64,000 bases of DNA from JAOUEA01 sp963797635 (GTDB taxonomy: Bacteria; Actinomycetota; UBA4738; HRBIN12): positions 554,378 through 618,377 of the forward strand of contig CAWCPZ010000010.1 of NCBI GenBank assembly GCA_963797635.1, in the 5' to 3' direction. Below the pieces are notes generated by a model that was not told where the DNA came from, ran no database searches, and was given only the letters and a program-made list of their open reading frames with translations. Positions 54,583 through 63,075 of this stretch are shown here, piece by piece. Every line of letters begins with the position of its first letter. The stretch's first letter is position 1. Position numbers and translations under genes: made by a program.

Positions 54583-55866
54583 TCAGGCGCCGCTGAGCAG
54601 GCCTTGCACGTGGGCCGCGGCATCGATGCCACTGCCCACCGCGCCCTCGATCCAGCCGGCGCCCTCCGGGGCGATGTCGGAACCGGCGAACGCGAGCCGG
54701 CCTTCGGCCACGGCCAGGGCGTCGAACGTGCCGTCGCTGAACCAGGTGGGCGGCACCGAGAGCCAGGTCCCCTGGGAGAAGCGGTCGCCGATCCAGTCGT
54801 GGCCGGCCGTGGTGTCGACGACGGCCTCGGGCAGGTGCACGTTCACCGCCGCGGCCACGGCGTCGTGATCGGACAGATCGACGCGGTCCTGCACCGAGAA
54901 GCCCATGAACAGGCGTCCGTCCCCGGCGGGCCGCAGCACGAACCCGGCGTTGATCGGCGTGTTCCACCCCATGCCGAAGTAGGTCTCCGGGGCGTCGTGG
55001 ACCACGGCCAGCACCTTCGAGACCCGGCCGGGGTGGCGCTGGGCGGCCGCCCGACGCTTCGGCTCGGCGAGCGGCGGATCGAACTCGATGTCGTTCCAGA
55101 CGTTCACCGGCAGGGCGACGACCGCCGTCGCCGCGTTGATGACGGTGCCGTCGTCCAGCGTGACGTGGACACCTCCGTCGTCGTGCGCCACCCGGGACAC
55201 CACCGTGCCGAACCGGATGTCGACACCGGCCGACATGGGCTCGATCAGGCTCGTCGTGCCGTCGGCGAGCAGTTCGCCCACGTCGACGAAGACGTCCGCG
55301 GGGCTGTACCCGAGTTCGACCATGTCCCACAGGAGGGGAAGGACGGAGCAGTGTTCCAGCGGCGCGCCGCCCATGGCGACCAGGAACCCCTTCACGTAGT
55401 CGGCGGCTTCGGGGTCGGTATCCAGGCCGGCGACCCACTCCTCCGCGGTGATGTCGAGCGCATCCAAGGCAGTCCGCCCGCCGTTCCGGAATGCGTCAGC
55501 CGTGATCCGGAGCGCCTCGCCGAGGTTCGAGGACGCGAGCTTGCCCTGGATGCGATCGATGGCCTCGGTGCCCTCGTCCCGACGATCGCCGTCGATCCAG
55601 GCGAGCATGTCCGGCTCCACACCCGGGAGGACCGCGGCCCCGTAGCGCTCGATCTCACGAGCGAGGTTGGGCTGGGTGGCGCGCGAGAAGAACATGCCGC
55701 CGTACTCGGCCATCACGCCCGTGCCGGGGATCTCGCGCCACCAGGTGCGCCCGCCGATGCGGTCACGCGCCTCGAGCACGACGACCCTGCGTCCCGCTTC
55801 CACGAGGTCACGCGCCGCCGCGATCCCCGCGAACCCCGCCCCGATCACCACCACGTCGATATCCAT
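54583..55866 (-). CDS. flavin monoamine oxidase family protein
   Basis: 427 aa. N-terminal FAD motif VVVIGAGFAGIAAARDLVEA and VVVLEARDRIGGRTWW, the amine oxidase signature; C-terminal FAGSDIAPEGAGWIEGAVGSG closes the FAD site as in MAO-like enzymes. It oxidises a primary or secondary amine to an imine with release of H2O2. The start is at 55866 (MDIDVVVIG); the open frame extends far upstream but that part is shadow of the GNAT gene. 14 bp from the GNAT-TPR gene, same strand. Confidence 0.9.
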   Translation of the reverse strand: MDIDVVVIGAGFAGIAAARDLVEAGRRVVVLEARDRIGGRTWWREIPGTGVMAEYGGMFFSRATQPNLAREIERYGAAVLPGVEPDMLAWIDGDRRDEGTEAIDRIQGKLASSNLGEALRITADAFRNGGRTALDALDITAEEWVAGLDTDPEAADYVKGFLVAMGGAPLEHCSVLPLLWDMVELGYSPADVFVDVGELLADGTTSLIEPMSAGVDIRFGTVVSRVAHDDGGVHVTLDDGTVINAATAVVALPVNVWNDIEFDPPLAEPKRRAAAQRHPGRVSKVLAVVHDAPETYFGMGWNTPINAGFVLRPAGDGRLFMGFSVQDRVDLSDHDAVAAAVNVHLPEAVVDTTAGHDWIGDRFSQGTWLSVPPTWFSDGTFDALAVAEGRLAFAGSDIAPEGAGWIEGAVGSGIDAAAHVQGLLSGA

Positions 55867-55880
55867 GGCGAGGCACGCTA

Positions 55881-56792
55881 TCACCCTCGGTCGGCCAACT
55901 CCTCGGCGTAGGCGCTGAGCGATCGTCGGTACCTGGTCATGTGCCTCGAGAGCGCGGTGAGCGCGGTCGCGACGGCCTCGCGTTCGCGACCGGCATCGGC
56001 CTGGCTCAGCGCCAGGAACGCGTCCACGGCGTCGTCGAGTTCGTCGGAGCCGGCAGCCCGTTCCGTCGTGAGCAACGCCACGCTCTCCTCGACCTCGCCG
56101 AGGTTGCGGAGCGAACTCGCGAGCTGGATCACGGCCTGGCGCCGGCGGCCGGGCGGGAGGCCCTCGGCCAGCGCCTGTCGGTACAGCGGCACCGCGAGAT
56201 CGGAGTGCCCGGTCGAGTCGAACGCGGAACCACGTTCGTAGGCCGCGATCGCACTGCCTTCCGGGAGCTCCGCGACCAGTGCATCGATCTGGGCCATGAA
56301 TGCCGTTTCGCTGTGATCGTCGATCGAGGCCCACAGCGCCGCGAGCCGCTGCTCCCAGGCATCCGCATCATCGTCCGACGCTTCCTCCTGCAGCTCGATC
56401 AGGCCGGCGTCGGTGGGGGCGAACCCGCACGCGTCGAAGTAGAAGGGACGCAGGTGACGGTCGAAGTCGACGTGGAGCCACTCGCATCCCGCATCCCGCG
56501 CCCCGTCACGGGCGATCTCGATGAGCCGGGTGGCGACGCCTCGGTGGCGCGCCGAGTCGGCCACCATCGTGTCCTGGATCCAGGCGTGCACCAGGCCGTC
56601 CCACAGCACGTTCACGAACCCGACGAGCGAGCCGTCGTCGCGGGCCACGACCCAGCCGAGACTGTGGCGCTCGAGGAGCGTCGTCCACGGCCACACGTCA
56701 TCGGAGAAGACCTCCGTCTCGAAGGCTTCGGCGTGCAGTTCGTTCAATTCACGGCTCGTGGCCTCGCCCCGCCACAGGAACTCGATCGCCAT
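55881..56792 (-). CDS. GNAT acetyltransferase fused to a TPR-like domain
   Basis: 303 aa. Residues 1-150 are a GNAT fold: GWVVARDDGSLVGFVNVLWD, acetyl-CoA loop SARHRGVATRLIEIARD (R-x-x-G-x-A type) and PFYFDACGFAPT. Residues about 180-303 are helical repeats (AVPLYRQALAEGLPPGRRRQ, LASSLRNLGEVEESVALL, AFLALSQADAGREREAVATA), matching stand-alone TPR_5-type proteins of about 120 aa. Two usually separate actinobacterial proteins thus appear as one chain with no frame break. Start 56792 chosen; upstream ATG at 56894 is less likely. Confidence 0.8.
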   Translation of the reverse strand: MAIEFLWRGEATSRELNELHAEAFETEVFSDDVWPWTTLLERHSLGWVVARDDGSLVGFVNVLWDGLVHAWIQDTMVADSARHRGVATRLIEIARDGARDAGCEWLHVDFDRHLRPFYFDACGFAPTDAGLIELQEEASDDDADAWEQRLAALWASIDDHSETAFMAQIDALVAELPEGSAIAAYERGSAFDSTGHSDLAVPLYRQALAEGLPPGRRRQAVIQLASSLRNLGEVEESVALLTTERAAGSDELDDAVDAFLALSQADAGREREAVATALTALSRHMTRYRRSLSAYAEELADRG

Positions 56793-56908
56793 CCGGGGCA
56801 CCGTAGCAGCGCCTTTGCCGGCTGAACGCTGGAGATCTCGACGCGAGGGCTTCAGTCTCGGGCGCGGCAGGCCGATGCCGGGGAAGAGCGACATGGGAGG
56901 AGGGATGC

Positions 56909-57289
56909 ATGTCTCGTGTGTTGGTGATCGACGATGAACGGATCGTGCCCATCATCCTGTCGTACGCCCTGGAGGCGATCGGTCACGAGATGATCGCCGC
57001 CGACGGCGGCGAATCGGGCATCCGAACGGCGCTCGACGAGCACCCCGACGCGATCGTGCTCGACCTGATGATGCCCGAGGTCAACGGGATCGACGTGATC
57101 GACACGCTCCGGCACGACGACGCCACCCGCGAGGTGCCCATCCTGGTGCTGACCGCGGTGACGATGTCGCGCGAGCACGTCGAGTGCATGAAGGCCGGCG
57201 CCGACCAGGTGCTGACGAAGCCGTTCGACCCGCAGGACGTGGCCGACGCGGTGGAAGACCTGCTGTCGCCCTCGCATCCCGCTGCCTGA
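56909..57289 (+). CDS. single-domain response regulator
   Basis: 126 aa, receiver domain only. Acidic pocket Asp8/Asp9, phosphoryl-accepting Asp52 in IVLDLMMPEVNG, Thr82 and Lys104 in LTKPFDP are all present, so phosphorylation is expected. No output domain and no histidine kinase in the window. It is convergent with the PspA gene, whose stop is 6 bp away. Such stand-alone receivers relay phosphate or bind partner proteins. Confidence 0.93.
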   Translation: MSRVLVIDDERIVPIILSYALEAIGHEMIAADGGESGIRTALDEHPDAIVLDLMMPEVNGIDVIDTLRHDDATREVPILVLTAVTMSREHVECMKAGADQVLTKPFDPQDVADAVEDLLSPSHPAA

Positions 57290-57294
57290 GCGAC

Positions 57295-58044
57295 CTAGCC
57301 CGCAGCCGGTGGCGTGCTTTCGGCTTCGCGCAGGCTCAACCGGAGGTCGGCGAGGACGTGCGCGGCCTCCGCGTCCAGGGTGGCGCGCTCGACGCTGATC
57401 GCTCGCACCTCGATCGCCGAGGACCCGATCTCGGCAACCCCCAACGCCTGGGAATACCGGCGCTCGATCTTGTCGCGCACCCGTTCGAACGACGGCACGT
57501 CCGCCTGAGGCGCCAGGTCGCTCATCGAGCCTAGGGCCTCGTTCATGCGCTCCTGGAGCTTGGTCTGCTCGAGTTCGGAGAGCAGGCGGGTGCGCTCGGA
57601 GATCCGCTGCCGAAGGACGAAGGCGTTCTGCTCAACCGCCGCTTTCGCTGCCGCGGCGCCGTCGATCGCTCGGTCGTGCAAGGACTTCAGGTCCCGCATC
57701 TCCGATTCCTTCGTGACCAGCGACAGCGCGAACGCGTGCGCCGCTTCGTCGAACGACGCTGCTTCCGACTCCTCGTCGGCTCCGCGGGCTCGGTCGCCGA
57801 GCACGAGGGCCTGACGCGCCGACCCTCGCAGGTTCTCGACCTGCTCCATCGTGCGGCCCAGCTTCAGCTCGATCTGTCGCTGGTTGCCGATCACCGCGGC
57901 CGCTTGCTGGACCAAGAGCCCGTGCTGGCGCTTGCCCTCCTCGATCGCCTGCTCGATCTGGATCTCCGGATCGGCAGCGGCTTCGAACTTCCGCGACAGC
58001 AACGCCGCGGCGTACTTCCACGTCCTGCGCAGCAGGTGGATCAT
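57295..58044 (-). CDS. pspA: PspA/IM30-family membrane-stress protein
   Basis: 249 aa, almost entirely helical. N-terminal WKYAAALLSRKFEAAADPEI, then IEQAIEEGKRQHGLLVQQAA and KLGRTMEQVENLRGSARQAL, and a central heptad stretch, match PspA/Vipp1 proteins, ESCRT-III-like coats that bind and repair the inner membrane. Here the N-terminal helix is basic and lacks the usual short amphipathic segment of E. coli PspA. Last gene of the operon; its ATG overlaps the preceding stop (ATGA, 58041-58044). Confidence 0.88.
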   Translation of the reverse strand: MIHLLRRTWKYAAALLSRKFEAAADPEIQIEQAIEEGKRQHGLLVQQAAAVIGNQRQIELKLGRTMEQVENLRGSARQALVLGDRARGADEESEAASFDEAAHAFALSLVTKESEMRDLKSLHDRAIDGAAAAKAAVEQNAFVLRQRISERTRLLSELEQTKLQERMNEALGSMSDLAPQADVPSFERVRDKIERRYSQALGVAEIGSSAIEVRAISVERATLDAEAAHVLADLRLSLREAESTPPAAG

Positions 58045-58821
58045 GTCGCTCCTCCTTCGATCTCCGTGGTGCCCAGAGCGCGCCGGCTGACCGCGCTCGC
58101 GTCCTGCAGTCCCGCACGCAGGCCCTCCAGGTGGGAGGTCAGCTGCTCGAGTCGTTCGCGGTGATGCGTGGATCCATCGGGGTCGACGAGCGCGGTCATC
58201 TCGCTGATCTGCGCCGCCATGTGCTGCAATCCGAGCGCGCCCGATTCGACCTTGGCCTGGTCGCTCCTTCCGGGTCGCCTCGAGCCGGGCGTGGATCTTC
58301 AGCTGCTCCTGGACGGCGGCGAGCGAGCGCCGCAGGTCCTCTTCGACCGCCGGGTCGGCGTCTCGGTCCAGTTCGTTCGCCAACCGGGTGAGGTCCGCGC
58401 TGAGCCGGGTCGTGTCCAGCCCGTGTTCGGCCGCGCGGAGCGAGGCCGCTTGCCGGGCGACCGACCGGATGTCGCCGAGCAGCACGTGGGCTTCTCCGGC
58501 GATCGTCGACAGCCGTTGACGCAGCGGGCCTTCACCCAGCGACGCGACGCTCCGATCGATCGCCCGGATCGCACGCTCGCCGGTGCGCACCCAGGGATCC
58601 TTCGACGGTCTCGCCGCTTCCTCGACCGCCGGGACGGCGGTCTCGTTGGCCCGGCCGCGCGAGGCAAGCAGACGTCGGATCAGCTCCGGCGAAGCGACGG
58701 CGAACGTCACGGCGCCGATGGCGGCGCCGATCGGGAACGGGATCCCCACCATCCACGATGCGACCGATGCTCCGAGGCCGAGGCCCGCTGCCGCCGGGTC
58801 GAGTGACCGTCGCGTGTCCAT
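58041..58821 (-). CDS. membrane coiled-coil protein of the VWA/PspA operon (one frameshift)
   Basis: About 260 aa. Two hydrophobic segments near the start (GLGLGASVASWMVGIPFPIG, AAIGAVTFAVASPELI), then a long cytoplasmic coiled coil (RQRLSTIAGEAHVLLGDIRS, DLTRLANELDRDADPAVEED). After a one-base break near 58275 it ends with SGALGLQHMAAQISEMTALV and LEGLRAGLQDASAVSRRALG. The start codon overlaps the VWA stop (TGATG) and the stop overlaps the pspA start. The C-terminal SGALGL-- block recurs in actinobacterial neighbours of PspA/VWA genes, from memory. Probably a membrane adaptor for PspA (inferred). Confidence 0.65.
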
Positions 58822-60615
58822 CAGAAGTTGGAGATCACGGCGGCGAACACATCGTCGATCGTCGCGGGGTCGGAGGCGTCGTAGGTGGTGCCGGTGGACG
58901 CGTTCGAGATCAGTTCGAGGGTCGCCAGGTCCGCGTCGTGGCCGTAGGCGATGCAGAACACCCGCACCGTTCGATCGGCGGGCTGGTGCGCCAGCGTCGA
59001 GATCGAACGGATCGGGTGAGGCGTACTCCGCGTAGTCGTTCCTGCCGTCGGTCAACACCACGATGCCGTTGATGCGATCGGGATCGAACGATCCGTGCAT
59101 CACGTCCACGGCGTGGTCCACGGTGGCGTACAGCCCGGTGCCGCCGGAGGTCCCCAGCGATCCGATCCGCTCCCGCAGTTCCTCGAGCTTCGGACCGAGG
59201 GCCGACATGGGGGACAGTTCCATGAAGGGCTCTCCGCCGGGCCCGAGTTCGCTGGAGAAGATCCAGAGCCCGACCGCGTCGTCGGGCTCGAACTGAGCCA
59301 AGGCCTGGATCGCCGCCCGCTTCGCGAGATCCAGCTTCGAGTCACCCGTGCCTCCCGCGACATCTCCCATGGACCCCGACACGTCGAGGATCAGGAGCAC
59401 GTGGGCGCGCTTGCGGAGGTCTGCCCAGGAACGCTGGATCGCGTCGAGCACGACCGCGGACGGGGTGGACAGCGTCACCGCGGGCTGGTCGGGGAGCAGG
59501 CCGTTGCTCGGGGTCGATCGCGTCCCCGGGCCGGCCCGCGTGATCGCGGAACCCGGCCTCCTGGAAGCGTTCCTGCTGCTCGGGGGCCAGCACGAACCGC
59601 AGGAAGTCCTCGGCGATCGCTCGCCGGAGCGGGCTCACCCAGGGGGCATCCAGGATCGCGTAGGGGTGGTCGTTCACCAACGTCCCCTCCACGGGGTACA
59701 CGGCCGCGAGCGGGATCGACGGAGGCGCCTGGTCGCCGAGGGACGCGATGTCGCCCGAGGGGTTCCCCTGGTTGTAGTCCCAGACCGACTTCTCCTCGAT
59801 GGCGATCGCCGAGACGTAGGTCAATCCGTGGCCCGCTTCGTCGGCCCGGCGAAGGTTCTCCAGGAAGGTCGTCGAGATGTCGCCGTAGTGCACGACCGCT
59901 GATTCGACCCCTTGCACGAACCGCACGACGGCGGGATCAGCGATGGCGTCCGTCGTCAGATCGCTGGACGTGCCGGTCGCGGCGTAGTACTCGCCGATCA
60001 GCGCATTGAGTCCCGACGTCGAGAAGTTGGGGTTCGTCTTGCCGAGGGTGAACCGGCCCCACTCGGGGTGGCCGTACCTGGCCCACCCACGGGGGTCGGT
60101 GGCCAGGTCGAACAGGTCGTGCCAACCGATCTGGTCGGTGGGCCACCCCATCGCCTCGGCCATCGGCCGCGGCATCGCGATCACGAGGGGTGCGCTCGCG
60201 ATGGAGTCGACCTGGGCCGGGATCAGGTCCGGACCGTCTGAGCCGGCCAGCCGGTGCTGGGCGATCTCCAGCCAGCTGCTCGTGACCGGGGTCCACACAT
60301 CCGGGCGAGGACCTTCGACCGTCGTGTCCCAACCCCGCGACCAGCGCGTCGGCGGCGTCGCCCGAGGGCTTGGCCACGACGTCGACCGCCGCACACCGAC
60401 CCTCGATCCGAGGGTCGGTCGCTTCGTACCGGCGAGCGATGTCGCCGAGCAGGTCGGCCTTCTCCGACGACGAAACCACCGTGAGGCGTTCGCAGTCCCC
60501 GCGAGAGCTCGGTCGCTCGTCATGGGGCCACCGACCGGATCGCCACGATCGAGACCGTCCCCACCACGATCGCGACGAGGTACCGGCCGGGGAACCGTCT
60601 GCGCTGGGCGTTCAT
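58821..60615 (-). CDS. substrate-binding-protein/VWA fusion, copy 1 (about four frameshifts)
   Basis: About 598 aa when pieced together. N-terminal membrane anchor (YLVAIVVGTVSIVAIR), then CERLTVVSSSEKADLLGDIA, an ABC-type extracellular substrate-binding domain with RPDVWTPVTSSWLEIAQHRL, FTLGKTNPNFSTSGLNALIG and DYNQGNPSGDIASLG. The C-terminal 190 residues form a VWA domain with MIDAS motifs DVSGSMGD, SGGTGLYATVDHAVDVM and VVLTDGRNDYAEYA, ending FAAVISNF. Breaks are near 60510, 60330, 59540 and 59010. The protein is expected outside the membrane, so VWA would bind an envelope partner. A second copy starts the window's right end. Confidence 0.75.
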
Positions 60616-60644
60616 CTCGTGTCTCCTTCCTCGCTCGGTCGTGG

Positions 60645-61272
60645 CTAGGGGAAGAGCTGGGGCGGGAGCTCTCCCTGGAAGCAGCTGATCAGCAGGGCCG
60701 CGGCCTTCGCCCGGTCGCCCGGCGAGGGCATCCCGGTGCCGAACGTCGCACCGAGGCGGAACAGGTCCTGGCACGCCTCGAGCGAGTCCTCCGCGTCGGT
60801 GAGGTCGGCCTCGGCGTGTCGGACCTCGCCCTGGGCAGACTCGAGGTCGCCCTCCAGCTCGACGACCCGTTCCTGCGCGTCGTCGAGCTGGGCCGCGGTC
60901 TGTGCCGATCGATCGGTCGCGGCGTCAAGGTCAGCCTTGGTGGACCGGAGCGAACCGGACAGGGACACGATCGCCACGCCCGAGGCCACCAGGGCCACCG
61001 AGAGCACGGCAGCGATCACGATCCGCCACGGCCGGTGCCTGCTGCCCGACTCGTTCGCCGGACCGTCGGGCCCGTGCATCGGGGGTGCAGGGGGCGCCTC
61101 GACGGCGACCGAAGGCGGAGCGATCTCAGGCCCGCCGACGCCGAACGAGCCGAAGCTCCCGATCGACGTACGGAGGCACGCTGATCTCGGTCACCGCGCG
61201 CTGTTCGTGTCCGCAGAGACCGCAGGTCGTGCGTTCGGCCTCCAGCCGGGCTCCGCATCGTGTACACGTCAT
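60645..61272 (-). CDS. zinc-ribbon / membrane / coiled-coil protein (one frameshift)
   Basis: About 208 aa. It begins MTCTRCGARLEAERTTCGLC, a zinc ribbon with Cys3, Cys6, Cys17 and Cys20. After a one-base break near 61170 it continues SIGSFGSFGVGGPEIAPPSV, a Pro/Ala linker, a membrane helix (IVIAAVLSVALVASGVAIVS), a heptad coiled coil (TKADLDAATDRSAQTAAQLD) and a short C-terminal domain with CQDLFRLG and ISCFQGELPPQLF. Topology: zinc ribbon inside, coiled coil and Cys pair outside. In the VWA/PspA operon, 29 bp before the SBP-VWA gene. Confidence 0.65.
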
Positions 61273-61285
61273 GACAACCTCCTCC

Positions 61286-62116
61286 TCAACAGGCCGGCGT
61301 CAGCCGGCACACACGTCCGATAGGGATGGCGAACGAGAGCGCTTCCGCGCCACGCGCCTCGACCTTGGCGGCGGCCACCCCGATGACCTCCCCGTCCGCA
61401 TCGAGGACAGGACCACCGCTGCTTCCGGGGCTCACGGGGGCGGAGAACTGCAGGACCGGTCCGCGGACCGCCGAGACGACCCCGGTGCTCACGGTGCCGC
61501 CATAGCCGTACGGGGAGCCGACGACCACGACGGGTTCACCGACCTCGGCCGATCCGTCCCGCGGTTCGAGCGGCGACAGCGCACGCGGCACCTCGATGAT
61601 CGCCAGGTCGGCGTCCGGGCGAACCGTCTCGATCGAGCCGTTGAACGAGGTGTGTCCGTCACGGATCACGACGCGCCGGACGTGGGCGGTCCACAGGGTC
61701 CGGACCACGTGGTAGTTCGTGACGAGCAGCGATCGGTTCGCGGTGCTCTCGATCACGAACGCCGAGCCCTGCCACGGGCCCGCGAGCAAGGTGAAGACGG
61801 ATCCTTCAGCGCCGGCGACGACGGACTCGGCGTCGAGCATCGTTCCCAGCTGACTCGCCGTGTCCGACTGCGTCCGCTCGAGTTCGGTCGCGCGTTCGCT
61901 GAGGGACTCCTGGCCGCGCTGGATCGCCGCCAGCGCACCACGCTGCCGCTCGATCTCGTTCCGCTGGACGACGAGCTGGCCGACCACCGCCCCGCACACG
62001 AGCAGGGCGACCCCAGTCACGAACGTCCGCTTGATCGGTGCCCGACGCCGTCCGGCTTCCGATCCGGGAGGTGCGATCGGGTCGTCGATCGGATCGGTGC
62101 TGATCGTGTCGTACAT
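61286..62116 (-). CDS. membrane-anchored trypsin-like (S1C/HtrA-type) serine protease
   Basis: 276 aa. One N-terminal membrane helix (TFVTGVALLVCGAVVGQLVV), a short coiled coil (IERQRGALAAIQRGQESLSE), then a chymotrypsin-fold domain with His136 in LVTNYHVV, Asp170 in PDADLAIIEV and Ser233 in SPGSSGGPVL. There is no PDZ domain, unlike HtrA/DegP. The protease domain faces outside. The start at 62116 follows GGAGGCGGAGG. It lies between the two SBP-VWA genes and could process envelope proteins or a partner of the operon. Confidence 0.85.
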   Translation of the reverse strand: MYDTISTDPIDDPIAPPGSEAGRRRAPIKRTFVTGVALLVCGAVVGQLVVQRNEIERQRGALAAIQRGQESLSERATELERTQSDTASQLGTMLDAESVVAGAEGSVFTLLAGPWQGSAFVIESTANRSLLVTNYHVVRTLWTAHVRRVVIRDGHTSFNGSIETVRPDADLAIIEVPRALSPLEPRDGSAEVGEPVVVVGSPYGYGGTVSTGVVSAVRGPVLQFSAPVSPGSSGGPVLDADGEVIGVAAAKVEARGAEALSFAIPIGRVCRLTPAC

Positions 62117-62260
62117 CTCCGCCTCCTGCCGCACTCACCGGTCCATCCGGTGCGCGGTCGTCAACGGAGAGGCGTTCGTTGGGGCTGAACATCGTTCATC
62201 CGCGTGGAACGATCGATGAACACCTGGCCGGGATCCGGTCCCGGACCGCATCGGTGCTGG

Positions 62261-63075
62261 TCAGAGGCGCCAGTGGGGGGTTGCCGTGGGGTCGGGCAGG
62301 TAGGCGCAGTACGTCCCCGTCCGGATGTCATGGTCGAGGTGATGGCCGAGCGCGGCGTCCTGGGCGTCGATCTTCGCGATCGAAGCGTGGATCGCCCGGG
62401 TCACGTTCACACGGGCTCGTTCGGCGGCATCGACGATGTTGCGTGAGGCCCCATCCGCTCGAAGCTGCTGACCGAGATAGTCGGTGATGGTTTCGAGCTC
62501 CTCCCGCGCGACCGCTGCCCGCTCGAAGTCAGCGTTGGCCTGTGCCTCCTCGATCTGGTCACGGAGGTCGTCGACCTTCCGCTTGAGGGTCTCCCGCGCC
62601 TGCCGATCGAGCATGGGCTCCGAAGGCGAGCCCACCGAGAGTTCCTCACCGGCGGACGGGTGTCCCGATCTCGGATGGCGATCCCTCGGCCACGAGATCG
62701 AGGACGTGCATCTCCCCGCCCGGGTTCTCGAGCAGCCGATGGAGGTAGCGCAAGCCCTTGGCGTCGTGGAGACGGAACGTCTCGGCGTGATAGCGGATCG
62801 TCCAGAATTCGCCTTCCAGGCGGAAGACCGGATCGTCGGCGTGAGCGAAGGCTGGAACGCAGGCGCTCGGGATCGCGACGGCTCCGCCGGTGCGTCCGAG
62901 CACGCTCGTCTCGTCCACCGAGCCACGCGGCAACGGCGATCCCGACCGCGAAGGCGGCAACGGCGATCGCCACGCCAAGGGCCCAGGGGAGGCCCGCCGC
63001 CATCGCGCCGGCGGCCACGAGGACGGCCACGAGGTAGCACCAGGGCCGGCGGAGTTCCCGGGCGGCGCCGTTCAA
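62261..63075 (-). CDS. membrane protein with conserved regulator-type C-terminal domain (two frameshifts)
   Basis: About 271 aa pieced from three frames. A TTG at 63075 overlaps the VWA stop and opens REL-RRPWCYLVAVLVAAGAM then LPWALGVAIAVAAFAVGIAV, two membrane helices. After a break near 62925: AHADDPVFRLEGEFWTIRYH and KGLRYLHRLLENPGGEMHVL. After a second break near 62660: ARETLKRKVDDLRDQIEEAQ, AAERARVNVTRAIHASIAKI and IRTGTYCAYLPDP. The last two blocks are the tail normally found at the end of large actinobacterial cyclase/LuxR-type regulators; finding it on a small membrane protein is unusual. Boundaries between frames are approximate. Confidence 0.5.
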
